From Myxococcales bacterium (GTDB lineage Bacteria > Myxococcota_A > Polyangia > Palsa-1104 > JAEUJZ01): a DNA stretch of 64,000 nucleotides. The number at the start of each line of letters is the position of its first letter. The stretch's first letter is position 1. The notes under the pieces were generated by a model. The model was not told the origin of the DNA and ran no database searches. It saw only the letters and a program-made list of their open reading frames with translations. This document shows positions 26,073 to 34,510 of the stretch, piece after piece. A program made the position numbers and the translations under genes. The stretch lies in contig JAEUKB010000079.1 of NCBI GenBank assembly GCA_016794365.1, positions 62,001 to 126,000 of the forward strand, written 5' to 3'.

Positions 26073-27215
26073 CTAGTACTTGTTCACTCGGAACGTGGTG
26101 TGACCGGAGATCTGGACGACGAAGCCGAACTGGAAGCGAATCATTCCGTCGGGCTCGGCCAGCTGCTCGGGTGGATTGGAAAACGGCTGGGCGCGTCGGA
26201 ACGCACTCATCGCCTCGTCGTCTAGGAACTCGATGCCGGAAGACTTGACGACGCTGACATCAGCGACGCGACCATCGAGCGAGAGCTGAACCCGCAGCAT
26301 CGTGACGCGATCTTTTCCGCCGTAGATGTTGCCGCTGGGATCGTGCCGAGACAGCAGCTGATCGGGATGCCACTCGTCGCGCACTTGGCTCTTCATGCGG
26401 TTAAAAAACGCCGCAAACTTCCACTTTTTGGAATTCAGCGAGGTCGCGTCTCCCTCGTCGAGATCGCCCAGATAGTCCGGCGAGCCACTGCCTTGACCGA
26501 GCGCCCGGGCCAGCGACTCTTGCGACGGAGTCAGCCGCAGCGGACCCGCACCCGGCAGCGTCTGCGCACCGATCTTTTCGCTCGCCAACGCCGCACCTTG
26601 TCCCGCTTGATGCGCCAGCGTTCCGTCGGGACCGAGCGATCGCACTTCACTCTGCGGACCGACGGGACCGGGCACTTTGTCACCGCTTGGACCGCGCAGC
26701 GCCACGACACCTTGCTTGGGCGGTACAGCGCGCGGATCTCCGGGCAACAGCTTGCTCGGCGGCGACGGAGGAATCGCAGGCATCGGCGGCTGTGGTGCCA
26801 GCTTGGCCCCGGCTTTGTCTTGACCGACTTGGCCTTTGCTCTCGCGCAGCACCGAGCTGTCGTATTCCGACAGGAACTTGGCCTGATCGGGACGCTGCTC
26901 GATCGCGGGCTGGGCAATGTCCACGACCTGGCCACGAGGATCTTTTTGTTCGCGCTCTTTCTGCGCTCTGTCCTCGGCTTCGTTCTTTTTGGGCGGCTGC
27001 TCCAGATCGTCAACCAGCGTCTCGATGTCCATCGGCTGGCTGTCGCCATCGCGCTGCGGCTCGCCATCCACAATCAGCGGAAGAGACTGCTTCAGCGACG
27101 GAGCAAGCACACCGGCCCACGCGAGATACCCAAACATCAAGCCGTGGACACACAGCGCCAGCGCAGCCGAAGCCGCATACAGTTTCAGGCGATGGCGACG
27201 AGCACGATGTTTCAC
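26073..27215 (-). CDS. TonB-family energy-transducer-like protein
   Basis: A 380-residue protein with an N-terminal membrane anchor (AASAALALCVHGLMFGYLAW, residues about 15-34), a long Pro/Gln/Asp-rich periplasmic spacer with a charged KKNEAEDRAQKEREQKD segment, and a C-terminal TonB-like domain (MLRVQLSLDGRVADVSVVKS, then FLDDEAMSAFRRAQPFSNPP). TonB proteins pass proton-motive force from ExbB/ExbD to outer-membrane receptors; no exbB/exbD is in the window. The AgmX/AglT-type motility proteins of myxobacteria have similar tails, so a role other than nutrient import is possible. The start is GTG. It lies 18 bases downstream of the FHA-GGDEF gene. Confidence 0.8.
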   Translation of the reverse strand: MKHRARRHRLKLYAASAALALCVHGLMFGYLAWAGVLAPSLKQSLPLIVDGEPQRDGDSQPMDIETLVDDLEQPPKKNEAEDRAQKEREQKDPRGQVVDIAQPAIEQRPDQAKFLSEYDSSVLRESKGQVGQDKAGAKLAPQPPMPAIPPSPPSKLLPGDPRAVPPKQGVVALRGPSGDKVPGPVGPQSEVRSLGPDGTLAHQAGQGAALASEKIGAQTLPGAGPLRLTPSQESLARALGQGSGSPDYLGDLDEGDATSLNSKKWKFAAFFNRMKSQVRDEWHPDQLLSRHDPSGNIYGGKDRVTMLRVQLSLDGRVADVSVVKSSGIEFLDDEAMSAFRRAQPFSNPPEQLAEPDGMIRFQFGFVVQISGHTTFRVNKY

Positions 27216-27233
27216 GGGTCCGTAAAGCGAAGT

Positions 27234-28103
27234 TTAGCTTACGACCCGGTTTCTACCTTGCTTCTTGCCGCGCTGCACGGCTTCTTGTGACTGACGCAGA
27301 AGCTGAACGGTATCACCGTCGGGAGAAAGCGACACCACACCGATCGTGACCGTGATCGACAGCGAGTCGCCTTCAAACAAAAAGCTCTCGCCGCTGGCTG
27401 CCGTACGAAGATCTTCGGCTCGCGTCTGTGCCATCGACTGATTCGTCTCGGGCAGCAGCAGCAAAAACTGCGTTCCTTCGTAGCGACACAGCAGTTCGAA
27501 GCGCTCGCACTTTTTACGAATCCGACGAGCCAGCTCTTTGATCACAAAGTCGCCCGACAGATGTCCGTAGTTGTCGTTGACCTGCTTGACGTGATCGATG
27601 TCGATCGCCAGCAGCGTCAGTGGACGCAGCAGCTTGTGGGCGCGATGCACTTCTCGCTCTGTCGCTTCGACGAAGGCGCGACGGCTGAGCGCGTGGGTCA
27701 GGCCATCTCGCACCGCGATCTGATACAGCTCGTCGAGAAGCAGCGTCTCCATGCTACTTCCCGCCAGGTAGCGAAAGATCGCGCTGCCGACTTTGAGCTG
27801 ATCGCCAGGAGCGAGCTTGTGCTCACGAATCGGCACATCGTTGACGTAGCTGCCGTTGGTGGACTGAAGGTCTTGGACTTGCCAGCCTCCGTCTACCTTG
27901 GACAGCCGCGCGTGACGTCGAGAAACCGAGTCACGATCGACTTGGATGTGCGCATCGCTGCTCCGGCCAATGATCAGCTCGTCCCCGTCGAGAACGAACC
28001 GACGACCCGTCTCGGGAGCTTCCAGCGCACCCGCATACGAGAGCAGCAGCAGCGGTCCTCGACTTGCGTCTACGCGGTTCTTACGAGACTTGTCTTGGTC
28101 CAT
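27234..28103 (-). CDS. FHA domain plus degenerate GGDEF domain protein
   Basis: A 289-residue protein. The FHA domain is at about 38-112, with LIIGRSSDAHI, SVSRRHARL and STNGSYVND, all phosphothreonine-contact residues being present. A GGDEF fold follows at 125-289 (DGLTHALSRRAF, AIDIDHVKQVNDNYGHLSGD), but the catalytic signature is RYEGTQF (207-213) in place of RYGGEEF, so diguanylate cyclase activity is doubtful. It may be a cyclic-di-GMP or GTP receptor, or a structural domain, recruited to phosphorylated partners of the Ser/Thr kinases. The ATG start is 7 bases after the lipoprotein stop; the TonB-like gene follows. Confidence 0.88.
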   Translation of the reverse strand: MDQDKSRKNRVDASRGPLLLLSYAGALEAPETGRRFVLDGDELIIGRSSDAHIQVDRDSVSRRHARLSKVDGGWQVQDLQSTNGSYVNDVPIREHKLAPGDQLKVGSAIFRYLAGSSMETLLLDELYQIAVRDGLTHALSRRAFVEATEREVHRAHKLLRPLTLLAIDIDHVKQVNDNYGHLSGDFVIKELARRIRKKCERFELLCRYEGTQFLLLLPETNQSMAQTRAEDLRTAASGESFLFEGDSLSITVTIGVVSLSPDGDTVQLLRQSQEAVQRGKKQGRNRVVS

Positions 28104-28110
28104 TCGGCGC

Positions 28111-28599
28111 CTACTGAAGGTTTACGTACAGCTCCGCCGAGCGCTGCGGCTCAACTGGAGTGCCAGGCTGATCATTATAGAACAGCTTGAACACCAGGCG
28201 TTTGCGTCCTGCCGTAAGGTACGGTGCCGTGTCACCCACGATGACGGGATTGGGGATCTGCCACGGTGCATCGCTCGCTGCGACCTGATTCGTCCGCGCG
28301 ACGAAGTTGACGCCGCCGATGTAGGCGCGCACCTGACCGCGACCGCACTCTTTGATGTCAGAGCCGTTCAGCTTGAACGCAAAGCCCGCTTCGCAGCCCG
28401 CGCTGGCATCGGTGCCCGAGATCTCAAACAGCACGTTGATGGGCTGTCCAGCTGGCAGCGTCTGCTCTGGGTTCGGCGACGTGATGCGAATCGCGGGCGA
28501 GTTGTCTGGCGGTTCCTCGCAGCCCGTCAGCAAAAGCCCCGTGGCGAGCAGACAAGGCGCAACAGTACGGATGGATCGAACAAGAGTCCTTGCGTTCAT
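28111..28599 (-). CDS. Lipoprotein, function unknown
   Basis: A 162-residue protein with a lipoprotein signal ending in the lipobox LLTGC (Cys27), mature start CEEPPDNSP. The body is beta-rich (IRITSPNPEQTLPAGQPINV, FKLNGSDIKECGRGQVR) and resembles an Ig-like or fibronectin-like single domain with two cysteines that could pair. It probably sits at the outer membrane. An AAAGGACG site precedes the ATG. The gene lies upstream of, and nearly contiguous with, the FHA-GGDEF gene. No enzymatic motif seen. Confidence 0.75.
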   Translation of the reverse strand: MNARTLVRSIRTVAPCLLATGLLLTGCEEPPDNSPAIRITSPNPEQTLPAGQPINVLFEISGTDASAGCEAGFAFKLNGSDIKECGRGQVRAYIGGVNFVARTNQVAASDAPWQIPNPVIVGDTAPYLTAGRKRLVFKLFYNDQPGTPVEPQRSAELYVNLQ

Positions 28600-28679
28600 A
28601 GCGACGTCCTTTCAGTCAGTAAGCGAAAGCCAGTTGCGGCGAGGAGGAGTTAACAGGCAGGCGACGACAGGGTCGCTGA

Positions 28680-28802
28680 AAACGCCGAACAAAACCTACT
28701 GCGAACCTCGCTTTTTGCATCGTCGGTCCGTTCGTACTTTCCGTACGCTCCGGTCCTTCTGTTTGCAATCGCGGGTCCTCATGACGGTTTTGTTGGGCGG
28801 TC
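28680..28802. repeat. Inverted-repeat element, copy A
   Basis: A roughly 120-base element with terminal inverted repeats (left AAACGCCGAACAAAACC at 28680-28696; right arm 28786-28802 pairs at 14 of 17 positions) and a central perfect hairpin CGTAC-TTTCC-GTACG (28733-28747). About 80 percent identical to copy B at 48705-48827. It fills the gap between two minus-strand genes and its right end touches the stop codon of the coiled-coil protein gene. It encodes no protein. A MITE-like mobile element or a structured RNA/terminator is possible. Confidence 0.8.
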
Positions 28803-29543
28803 TTAGATACCGCAGAGTGGGTCGTCGGCGTTCTTGCAGCGCTCGAGCTTGGCTTTGCGATCGCGTTCCTTCGACGCAGCACGCTGAGCCGCAGCATCAG
28901 CCGCCGCACGCGCAGCCGCAGAAGCCGCCGCACGCGCACGATCGGCCAGCTCCATCCGCTCTTTTTCGTTCTTGGCAGCGTTTACCTGATCTTCGAGCGA
29001 CTTGGCTTCGGCCAAGCGATCGGTCAGCGCTTTTTGCAGACGAGCCGATTCATCGCGATCTTTTTTGCGCTCAGCCTCGATGCGAGCCACAGCTTCCTTG
29101 AAAGCCTGCTGCTTCGCCTGCTCTTGCGCGCGCTTTACGAAGATCACGACCACGATGCTAAGCGTGATGAACACCGCCGAGACAGCCGCGATGAGCTTCA
29201 CCGGAAGTGGCTTGCTCTTGATCGCTTCCGTCGCTGCACGCAAGTTGGCTTCTTCGATCCGAGCCTCTGCTTCAATGCGCGCTCGACGCTCCGCTTCTTC
29301 CAAGCGAATGCGATCTTCACGCTCTTTGGCCTCACGAGCTTCACGCTCTCGACGGATCGCGTCTTCCTGAGCGCGAATCTTCGCCTCTTCCTCTTCTTTG
29401 GCACGGCGAATCGCGTCTTCCTTGGCGCGACGCTCAGCCTCGGCTTGGGCGATACGGTTGTCCTCTTCCTCTTTGAGCCGATCCTGAAGGGTGTTTGCGA
29501 CTTCCTTCAGCGAAAACAACAGCGAGTTCTCTTCGCGAGCCAT
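28803..29543 (-). CDS. Membrane-anchored coiled-coil protein
   Basis: A 246-residue protein. Residues 1-112 are a highly charged Glu/Arg/Ala coiled coil (RRAKEDAIRRAKEEEEAK type), followed by one membrane helix (KLIAAVSAVFITLSIVVVIFV, here the hydrophobic run about 114-134) and a second Ala/Arg/Lys coiled coil; the C-terminus RCKNADDPLCGI has a Cys pair. No signal peptide. The topology suggests a spanning scaffold; no family recognised. An AAGGAGA site lies upstream of the ATG. It is the first gene of the minus-strand run that continues through lipoprotein, FHA-GGDEF, TonB-like and HEAT-methyltransferase genes, separated from the lipoprotein by the inverted-repeat element. Confidence 0.7.
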   Translation of the reverse strand: MAREENSLLFSLKEVANTLQDRLKEEEDNRIAQAEAERRAKEDAIRRAKEEEEAKIRAQEDAIRREREAREAKEREDRIRLEEAERRARIEAEARIEEANLRAATEAIKSKPLPVKLIAAVSAVFITLSIVVVIFVKRAQEQAKQQAFKEAVARIEAERKKDRDESARLQKALTDRLAEAKSLEDQVNAAKNEKERMELADRARAAASAAARAAADAAAQRAASKERDRKAKLERCKNADDPLCGI

Positions 29544-29776
29544 GGGAACTGCGTCTCCTTGTCTAGCCGGGAGCGACCAGCTATAGACCTTTCTGCGACG
29601 GAAAAACCACTTGACACTATATCACTAGCGGCGCGAGGACCGGTCCTGATTTTGCAGGTACGCGATTCGCAAAGCCTTTTGCCAGACTCGCGCGGCGCAC
29701 ACATGCCCAAACCGCGAGCCGACCGAAGCCGCCCGCGAGCCTTGACCTGCGTGGTTGGCCAGGGGTAGGACATGCC

Positions 29777-32767
29777 ATGACTTTTTCGTCCTCCTCTTTA
29801 GCGCTTTTCTCTCTGTGTGTCATCTTCGATGTTTCGGCGAGCCACGCGGCCCCGCAAGCGGCCTCGCCGCAGGGACAGCCAGGCCAAGCCGCAGCGGGAG
29901 GACACGGCGGTCATGGCGCAGGCCCCGTCGCTGGTCCAGCGGTGATTGGTCCGGGTGAAAAGCACCTGCGCAACCTTCGGCAGCTCACATTCGGGGGAGA
30001 AAACGCCGAAGCGTACTTTTCTGCCGACGGAAAGAAGCTCAGCCTGCAAGCCACAACTGCCAGCGATCGCTGCGATCAGATCTATCACCTGACCATTCCG
30101 ACGGCAGGCAGCCCGGCGCCCAGCTTGATTCCCGTCTCGTCCGGCAAAGGCCGTCACACTTGTAGCTACTTCTTTCCCGACGCGAGTCGCTTGATCTTTT
30201 CCTCGACGCGACACCTTGGGAACGACTGTCCACCGACGCCAGATCGCAGCAAAGGCTACGTCTGGCCGCTGTACAACTATCAGATCTACACGTCGCTGCC
30301 CGACGGAAGCGATGTCAAGCGACTGACCAACACCCAGAGCTACGACGCCGAAGCCACAGTCTGCAAAGACGGCAGCGTCATCTTCACATCCGATCGCGAC
30401 GGTGACTTAGAGCTGTATCGCATGAACCTCGACGGAAGCGGTGTCAAGCGGATCACCAATTCGCCCGGCTACGACGGTGGCGCGTTCTTTTCCGAAGACT
30501 GCAAGTCGATCGTCTGGCGCGCCGATCGGCCCAGAGGTGAAGCCGAAGGGAAGACGATGAAAGAGCTGCTGGCCCAGCACCTGGTTCGCCCGACGCGGAT
30601 GGAGCTGTGGGTGGCTGATGCCGACGGCAAAAACGCGCACCAAGTGACCGATCTGAAAGCGGCCTCGTTTGCTCCCTTTTTCTTTCCAGCCAGCGTCGCG
30701 GGAGCCCCGAACCGTCGCATCATCTTTTCGTCGAACAACGGCGATCCACGCGGTCGCGAGTTCGAGCTGTGGGCGATCAACTCCGACGGCTCGCAGCTAG
30801 AACAGATCACCGACGCGCCGGACTTCGATGGCTTTCCGATCTTTTCTCCCGATGGAAAGACGCTGGCGTTTTCGTCGAACCGAGGTGGCAAGTCACGCGG
30901 CGAAACCAACGTCTTTTTGGCCGACTGGGTTCCGTCGGAAGCCAAGAGCACCAAGCCCGTCGCAGCCGATCAAGTGTCGTCGCGCATTCGCTGGCTCGCC
31001 GATCCGGCGCGTGAAGGTCGCGGCGTCGGAACCAAAGGCATTCAGAGCGCCAGCGACGAACTGGCTCGCTGGATGCAAAGCGCTGGCCTTCGTCCCGCCG
31101 GAGAGCCCGTCGCCGGTCGTCCTTCGTTCTTTCAGAGCGTCGAGGTCGTCATTGGTGTTCGCGACGCAGGCTCATCGTTTCAGATCGAAGGCGCTGGCGC
31201 TCGCGCGATCCCCAATACCGACGCAGTGGCGGCTGCCATGTCGTCGAGCGGAGCTTTCGCGGGCAAGCTGCGCTTTGCGGGCTATGGCATCACCGCTCCC
31301 GAGTCACGCTGGGACGATCTATCAGGCGTCGATGTCAAAGGCCAAGTTGCAGTCGTTTTGCGCGGAGTTCCCGACGGAAAGATTCCAAGCAGCGCGGCTC
31401 GTTCGTATTCCGATCTGCGCTACAAAGCCTGGAACCTGCGCGAACACGGCGCGCTGGCGGTGCTGTTCGTCGATCCCAAAAATGACACGCTGCCGAAGCT
31501 GACGCTCGACGGACCCGAAGGTGGAGCAGGCATTCCCGTTGGCTTTGTCAGTCGCGCACTCATCGCTTCACTGATTCCTGCGTCGTCGGTATCCGCACCA
31601 GCCAGCCACAATCCGCACGCGCCGCCGCCACCGAAAGTGGAAGGTCCGATCGCGCATCTTGTCGTCGCAGCGGAGCTGGCTCAGAGCGGATCGGTCAACA
31701 CCACCGCGTCGCTGTCAGGCAAGATCAACCTTCAGCGCGAGTCGCGCAAAGAGCGCAACGTCATCGGACTGCTGCCAGCCAGCAAGCCGCCCGTCGGAGA
31801 AGTTCCGGCTGTCGTCGTCGGAGCCCACTACGATCACCTCGGGCTCGGTGGACGCACGTCGCTCGCACCGGGTGTGGCTGCGGTTCATCCTGGTGCCGAC
31901 GACAATGGCTCGGGCACCACGGCGCTGCTGGAAACGGCCCGACTGCTCGCCGAGGCCGATCGCAGCTTCGATGTGTACATTGCGGCCTTCACCGGCGAGG
32001 AGCTGGGCCTGGTCGGCAGCAGTCGCTTCGTCGCGGCACTTCCTCAAGGACTGTCGCGCGGACGCATCAAAGCCATGCTCAACTTCGACATGGTCGGTCG
32101 CCTCGGCGGATCACCGGACGCAACCACTCCGACGGTCAGCGTTCAAGGCAGCGACTCAGCAGCGGAGTGGAAAGACTTCGTCCTGCCTGCCTGTCAGCAA
32201 AGCGGCCTGTCGTGCAAGCTCGGCGGCGACGGCTACGGACCCAGCGACATGACGCCGTTTTATGCCGCCGGAGTCCCGGTGCTGTTCTTCTTTACCGGCG
32301 CGCACCCCGACTATCATCGTCCGACGGACACCGCCGACAAGATCAACTCGCTTGGCATCTTGCAGATCAGCGGAATCGCTACCCAAGTGCTGCGTGGGCT
32401 CGGTGAAAAGCTCGGCGGACCCAGCCCAGCGCTGACCTACACCAGGCCCAAAGGTCCAGCGCCTCGCGTCGGTGACACTGGTGGTTATGGCGCTTATTTG
32501 GGCACGATTCCCGACTACACCGCGATGCAAGGCGCGCAAGGCGGCGTCAAGCTATCGGGCGCCCGTCCCGGCAGTCCCGCTGAAAAAGCAGGCGTCGTCG
32601 CTGGCGATATCTTGGTCGGGCTTGGCGACAGCAGAGTCTCGACGCTGGAAGACATGACGTTCGCGCTACGCAAGTACAAGAGCGGTGACACCGTCGATGT
32701 GGTAGTCCGGCGCGGTGGCGATCAGATCGTCAAGCTACGCGCCACCCTCGGAACCCGTCCGCAGTAG
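29777..32767 (+). CDS. Secreted PD40 propeller / M28 metallopeptidase / PDZ protein
   Basis: A 996-residue protein with a signal peptide (to about residue 24) and a Gly/His/Ala-rich spacer. A WD40-like PD40 beta-propeller spans about 60-385 (repeats such as YFSADGKKLS, IFSPDGKTLAFSSNRGG). A PA-like insert follows (about 480-600), then an M28 Zn-aminopeptidase core: GAHYDHLG, GADDNGSGT, FTGEELGLVGS, NFDMVGR and HPDYHRPTDTADK supply the His, Asp, Glu-Glu and His ligands. A PDZ domain ends it (ARPGSPAEKAGVVAGDILVG). Probably an envelope or secreted exopeptidase with a protein-binding propeller. No obvious partner gene; pccB follows 42 bases later. Confidence 0.9.
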   Translation: MTFSSSSLALFSLCVIFDVSASHAAPQAASPQGQPGQAAAGGHGGHGAGPVAGPAVIGPGEKHLRNLRQLTFGGENAEAYFSADGKKLSLQATTASDRCDQIYHLTIPTAGSPAPSLIPVSSGKGRHTCSYFFPDASRLIFSSTRHLGNDCPPTPDRSKGYVWPLYNYQIYTSLPDGSDVKRLTNTQSYDAEATVCKDGSVIFTSDRDGDLELYRMNLDGSGVKRITNSPGYDGGAFFSEDCKSIVWRADRPRGEAEGKTMKELLAQHLVRPTRMELWVADADGKNAHQVTDLKAASFAPFFFPASVAGAPNRRIIFSSNNGDPRGREFELWAINSDGSQLEQITDAPDFDGFPIFSPDGKTLAFSSNRGGKSRGETNVFLADWVPSEAKSTKPVAADQVSSRIRWLADPAREGRGVGTKGIQSASDELARWMQSAGLRPAGEPVAGRPSFFQSVEVVIGVRDAGSSFQIEGAGARAIPNTDAVAAAMSSSGAFAGKLRFAGYGITAPESRWDDLSGVDVKGQVAVVLRGVPDGKIPSSAARSYSDLRYKAWNLREHGALAVLFVDPKNDTLPKLTLDGPEGGAGIPVGFVSRALIASLIPASSVSAPASHNPHAPPPPKVEGPIAHLVVAAELAQSGSVNTTASLSGKINLQRESRKERNVIGLLPASKPPVGEVPAVVVGAHYDHLGLGGRTSLAPGVAAVHPGADDNGSGTTALLETARLLAEADRSFDVYIAAFTGEELGLVGSSRFVAALPQGLSRGRIKAMLNFDMVGRLGGSPDATTPTVSVQGSDSAAEWKDFVLPACQQSGLSCKLGGDGYGPSDMTPFYAAGVPVLFFFTGAHPDYHRPTDTADKINSLGILQISGIATQVLRGLGEKLGGPSPALTYTRPKGPAPRVGDTGGYGAYLGTIPDYTAMQGAQGGVKLSGARPGSPAEKAGVVAGDILVGLGDSRVSTLEDMTFALRKYKSGDTVDVVVRRGGDQIVKLRATLGTRPQ

Positions 32768-32809
32768 TCCGTGACAGCCCCGTAACGATTGCGATAAGGT
32801 CAGCGACCC

Positions 32810-34390
32810 ATGAGCACGAGCAAGGAACCCACAGCCACCCCCGAGCGACCGTCTCCACTCAAGATCTTGGAGACGAAGGAAACCGAAGCCCAGCAAGGCG
32901 GCGGCGCAGCGCGCGTCAAGCGTCAGCACGAAGCAGGCAAGCTCACCGCCCGCGAGCGCGTCGAGCTGTTCTGCGACAAAGGCAGCTTCGTCGAGATCGA
33001 CAAGTTCGTCACCCATCGCTGTACCGACTTCGGCATGCAAGAGCAGAAGATCCTTGGCGACGGTGTGATCACGGGCTACGGGCTCGTCGGTGGTCGTCAG
33101 GTCTTTTTGTTCGCGCAAGACTTCACGGTCTTTGGCGGCTCGCTGTCGGGTGCCTACGCGCAAAAGATCTGCAAGATCATGGACTTGGCGATGCGCGTCG
33201 GAGCGCCGGTCGTCGGGCTCAATGACTCGGGCGGTGCGCGCATTCAAGAAGGCGTCGAGTCGCTGGCCGGTTACGCCGAGATCTTTACCCGCAACGTGCT
33301 GGCCTCGGGCGTGGTGCCACAGCTGTCGCTCATCCTGGGACCGTGTGCCGGTGGTGCCGTCTATTCCCCGGCGATGACCGACTTCATCGCGATGGTCGAT
33401 AAGTCGAGCTACATGTTCATCACCGGCCCCGACGTGGTCAAAGCCGTCACTCACGAGGAAGTCAGCAAAGAAGACCTCGGTGGCTCACGGACCCACGCGG
33501 GACGATCTGGCGTCGCGCACCTGCGCTATCCCGACGAAAAAGCCGCGCTGCGAGAGATGCGCGAGCTGCTGTCCTACCTGCCGCAAAACAACGCCGAAGA
33601 TCCGCCCATCGTCGCTTCGTCTGATCCGTTTGATCGTGAAGATGCTGCACTCGATAGCTTGGTTCCGACGGAAGCCACTCGCGCGTATGACATCAAAGAG
33701 CTGATCCGTCGCATCGTGGACGCGGGACGCTTCTTTGAAATCCAGCCCGAAGCCGCGATGAACATCGTCGTCGGTTTTGCGCGCATGGATGGTCGCACCG
33801 TCGGTATCGTCGCCAATCAGCCCGCTGTACTCGCTGGTGTGCTCGACATCGCTGCGTCGGTGAAGGCGGCTCGGTTTGTTCGCTTCTGCGACTGCTTCAA
33901 CATTCCGCTGCTCACGCTCGTCGATGTGCCCGGCTTTATGCCCGGCAAAGACCAAGAGCACGGCGGCATCATCCGTCACGGCGCCAAGCTGCTGTACGCC
34001 TTCGTCGAAGCGACCGTTCCCAAGGTCACGCTGATCACCCGCAAAGCCTACGGCGGAGCCTACGACGTGATGGCGTCCAAGCACGTTCGCGCCGACATCA
34101 ACTTCGCGTTTCCGACGGCAGAGATCGCGGTCATGGGCCCTGAAGGCGCGGTCAACATCATCTATCGGGAACAGCTTGCGCAGTCCGCTGATCCCGAAGG
34201 CACGCGCGCAGCCTACGTCCGAGAGTATCGCGACAAGTTCGCCAATCCGTACGCTGCTGCGTCACTCGGCTACATCGACGAGGTGATTCGTCCGCGTGAG
34301 ACGCGCAAAAAGATCATCACCGCGCTGCGCATGCTCAAAAACAAGCGCCAGCAGAATCCGCCCAAGAAGCACGGCAACATCCCGCTGTAG
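32810..34390 (+). CDS. pccB: Acyl-CoA carboxylase, carboxyltransferase beta subunit (propionyl-CoA type)
   Basis: A 526-residue carboxyltransferase that moves CO2 from biotin to propionyl- or acetyl-CoA. It shows the two crotonase-fold halves with LNDSGGARIQEGV, GPCAGGAVYSPAMTDF (oxyanion region for biotin-linked CO2), and VDVPGFMPGKDQEHGGIIRHGAKLLYAF (the second-half signature, cited by its parts VPGF and GIIRHGA), followed by ITRKAYGGAYDVM and AVMGPEGAVNI. Length is normal for PccB/MmdA. The biotin carboxylase/carrier subunit is not in the window. The CoA specificity (propionyl versus acetyl or methylmalonyl) is inferred from overall similarity. Confidence 0.93.
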   Translation: MSTSKEPTATPERPSPLKILETKETEAQQGGGAARVKRQHEAGKLTARERVELFCDKGSFVEIDKFVTHRCTDFGMQEQKILGDGVITGYGLVGGRQVFLFAQDFTVFGGSLSGAYAQKICKIMDLAMRVGAPVVGLNDSGGARIQEGVESLAGYAEIFTRNVLASGVVPQLSLILGPCAGGAVYSPAMTDFIAMVDKSSYMFITGPDVVKAVTHEEVSKEDLGGSRTHAGRSGVAHLRYPDEKAALREMRELLSYLPQNNAEDPPIVASSDPFDREDAALDSLVPTEATRAYDIKELIRRIVDAGRFFEIQPEAAMNIVVGFARMDGRTVGIVANQPAVLAGVLDIAASVKAARFVRFCDCFNIPLLTLVDVPGFMPGKDQEHGGIIRHGAKLLYAFVEATVPKVTLITRKAYGGAYDVMASKHVRADINFAFPTAEIAVMGPEGAVNIIYREQLAQSADPEGTRAAYVREYRDKFANPYAAASLGYIDEVIRPRETRKKIITALRMLKNKRQQNPPKKHGNIPL

Positions 34391-34398
34391 CCGCCGGT

Positions 34399-34427
34399 CC
34401 GACGAAGACTTGCGCGATTTTCGTCGG
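34399..34427 (+). terminator. Hairpin downstream of pccB
   Basis: A perfect 8-bp inverted repeat CCGACGAA / TTCGTCGG (34399-34406 and 34420-34427) with a 13-base loop, beginning 9 bases after the pccB stop. No T tract follows, so it may be a weak terminator or a 3' mRNA-stabilising stem. Confidence 0.45.
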
Positions 34428-34445
34428 GCTTACATCCGCTTCACA

Positions 34446-34510
34446 GACCGTTTCCAGCCGATTTCGACCGTTTCCAGCCGATTTCGACCGATTTCGACCG
34501 TTTCCAGCCG
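34446..34510. repeat. Short tandem repeat (20-bp unit) at a convergent gene junction
   Basis: The unit GACCGTTTCCAGCCGATTTC is repeated at 34446 and 34466, then a 10-base half-unit (GACCGATTTC) at 34486 and a final partial unit (GACCGTTTCCAGCCG) at 34496. The array ends exactly one base before the stop codon of the convergent epoxide hydrolase gene. Slipped-strand expansion is the likely origin. Confidence 0.85.

Noticed and set aside
28680..28802. Intact insertion sequence
   Set aside because: The element is only about 120 bases with no transposase; at most it is a non-autonomous relic.
29611..29616. TTGACA as a -35 box for the downstream plus-strand peptidase gene
   Set aside because: No acceptable -10 box occurs 16-18 bases downstream (the region is GC-rich), so a promoter is not supported.
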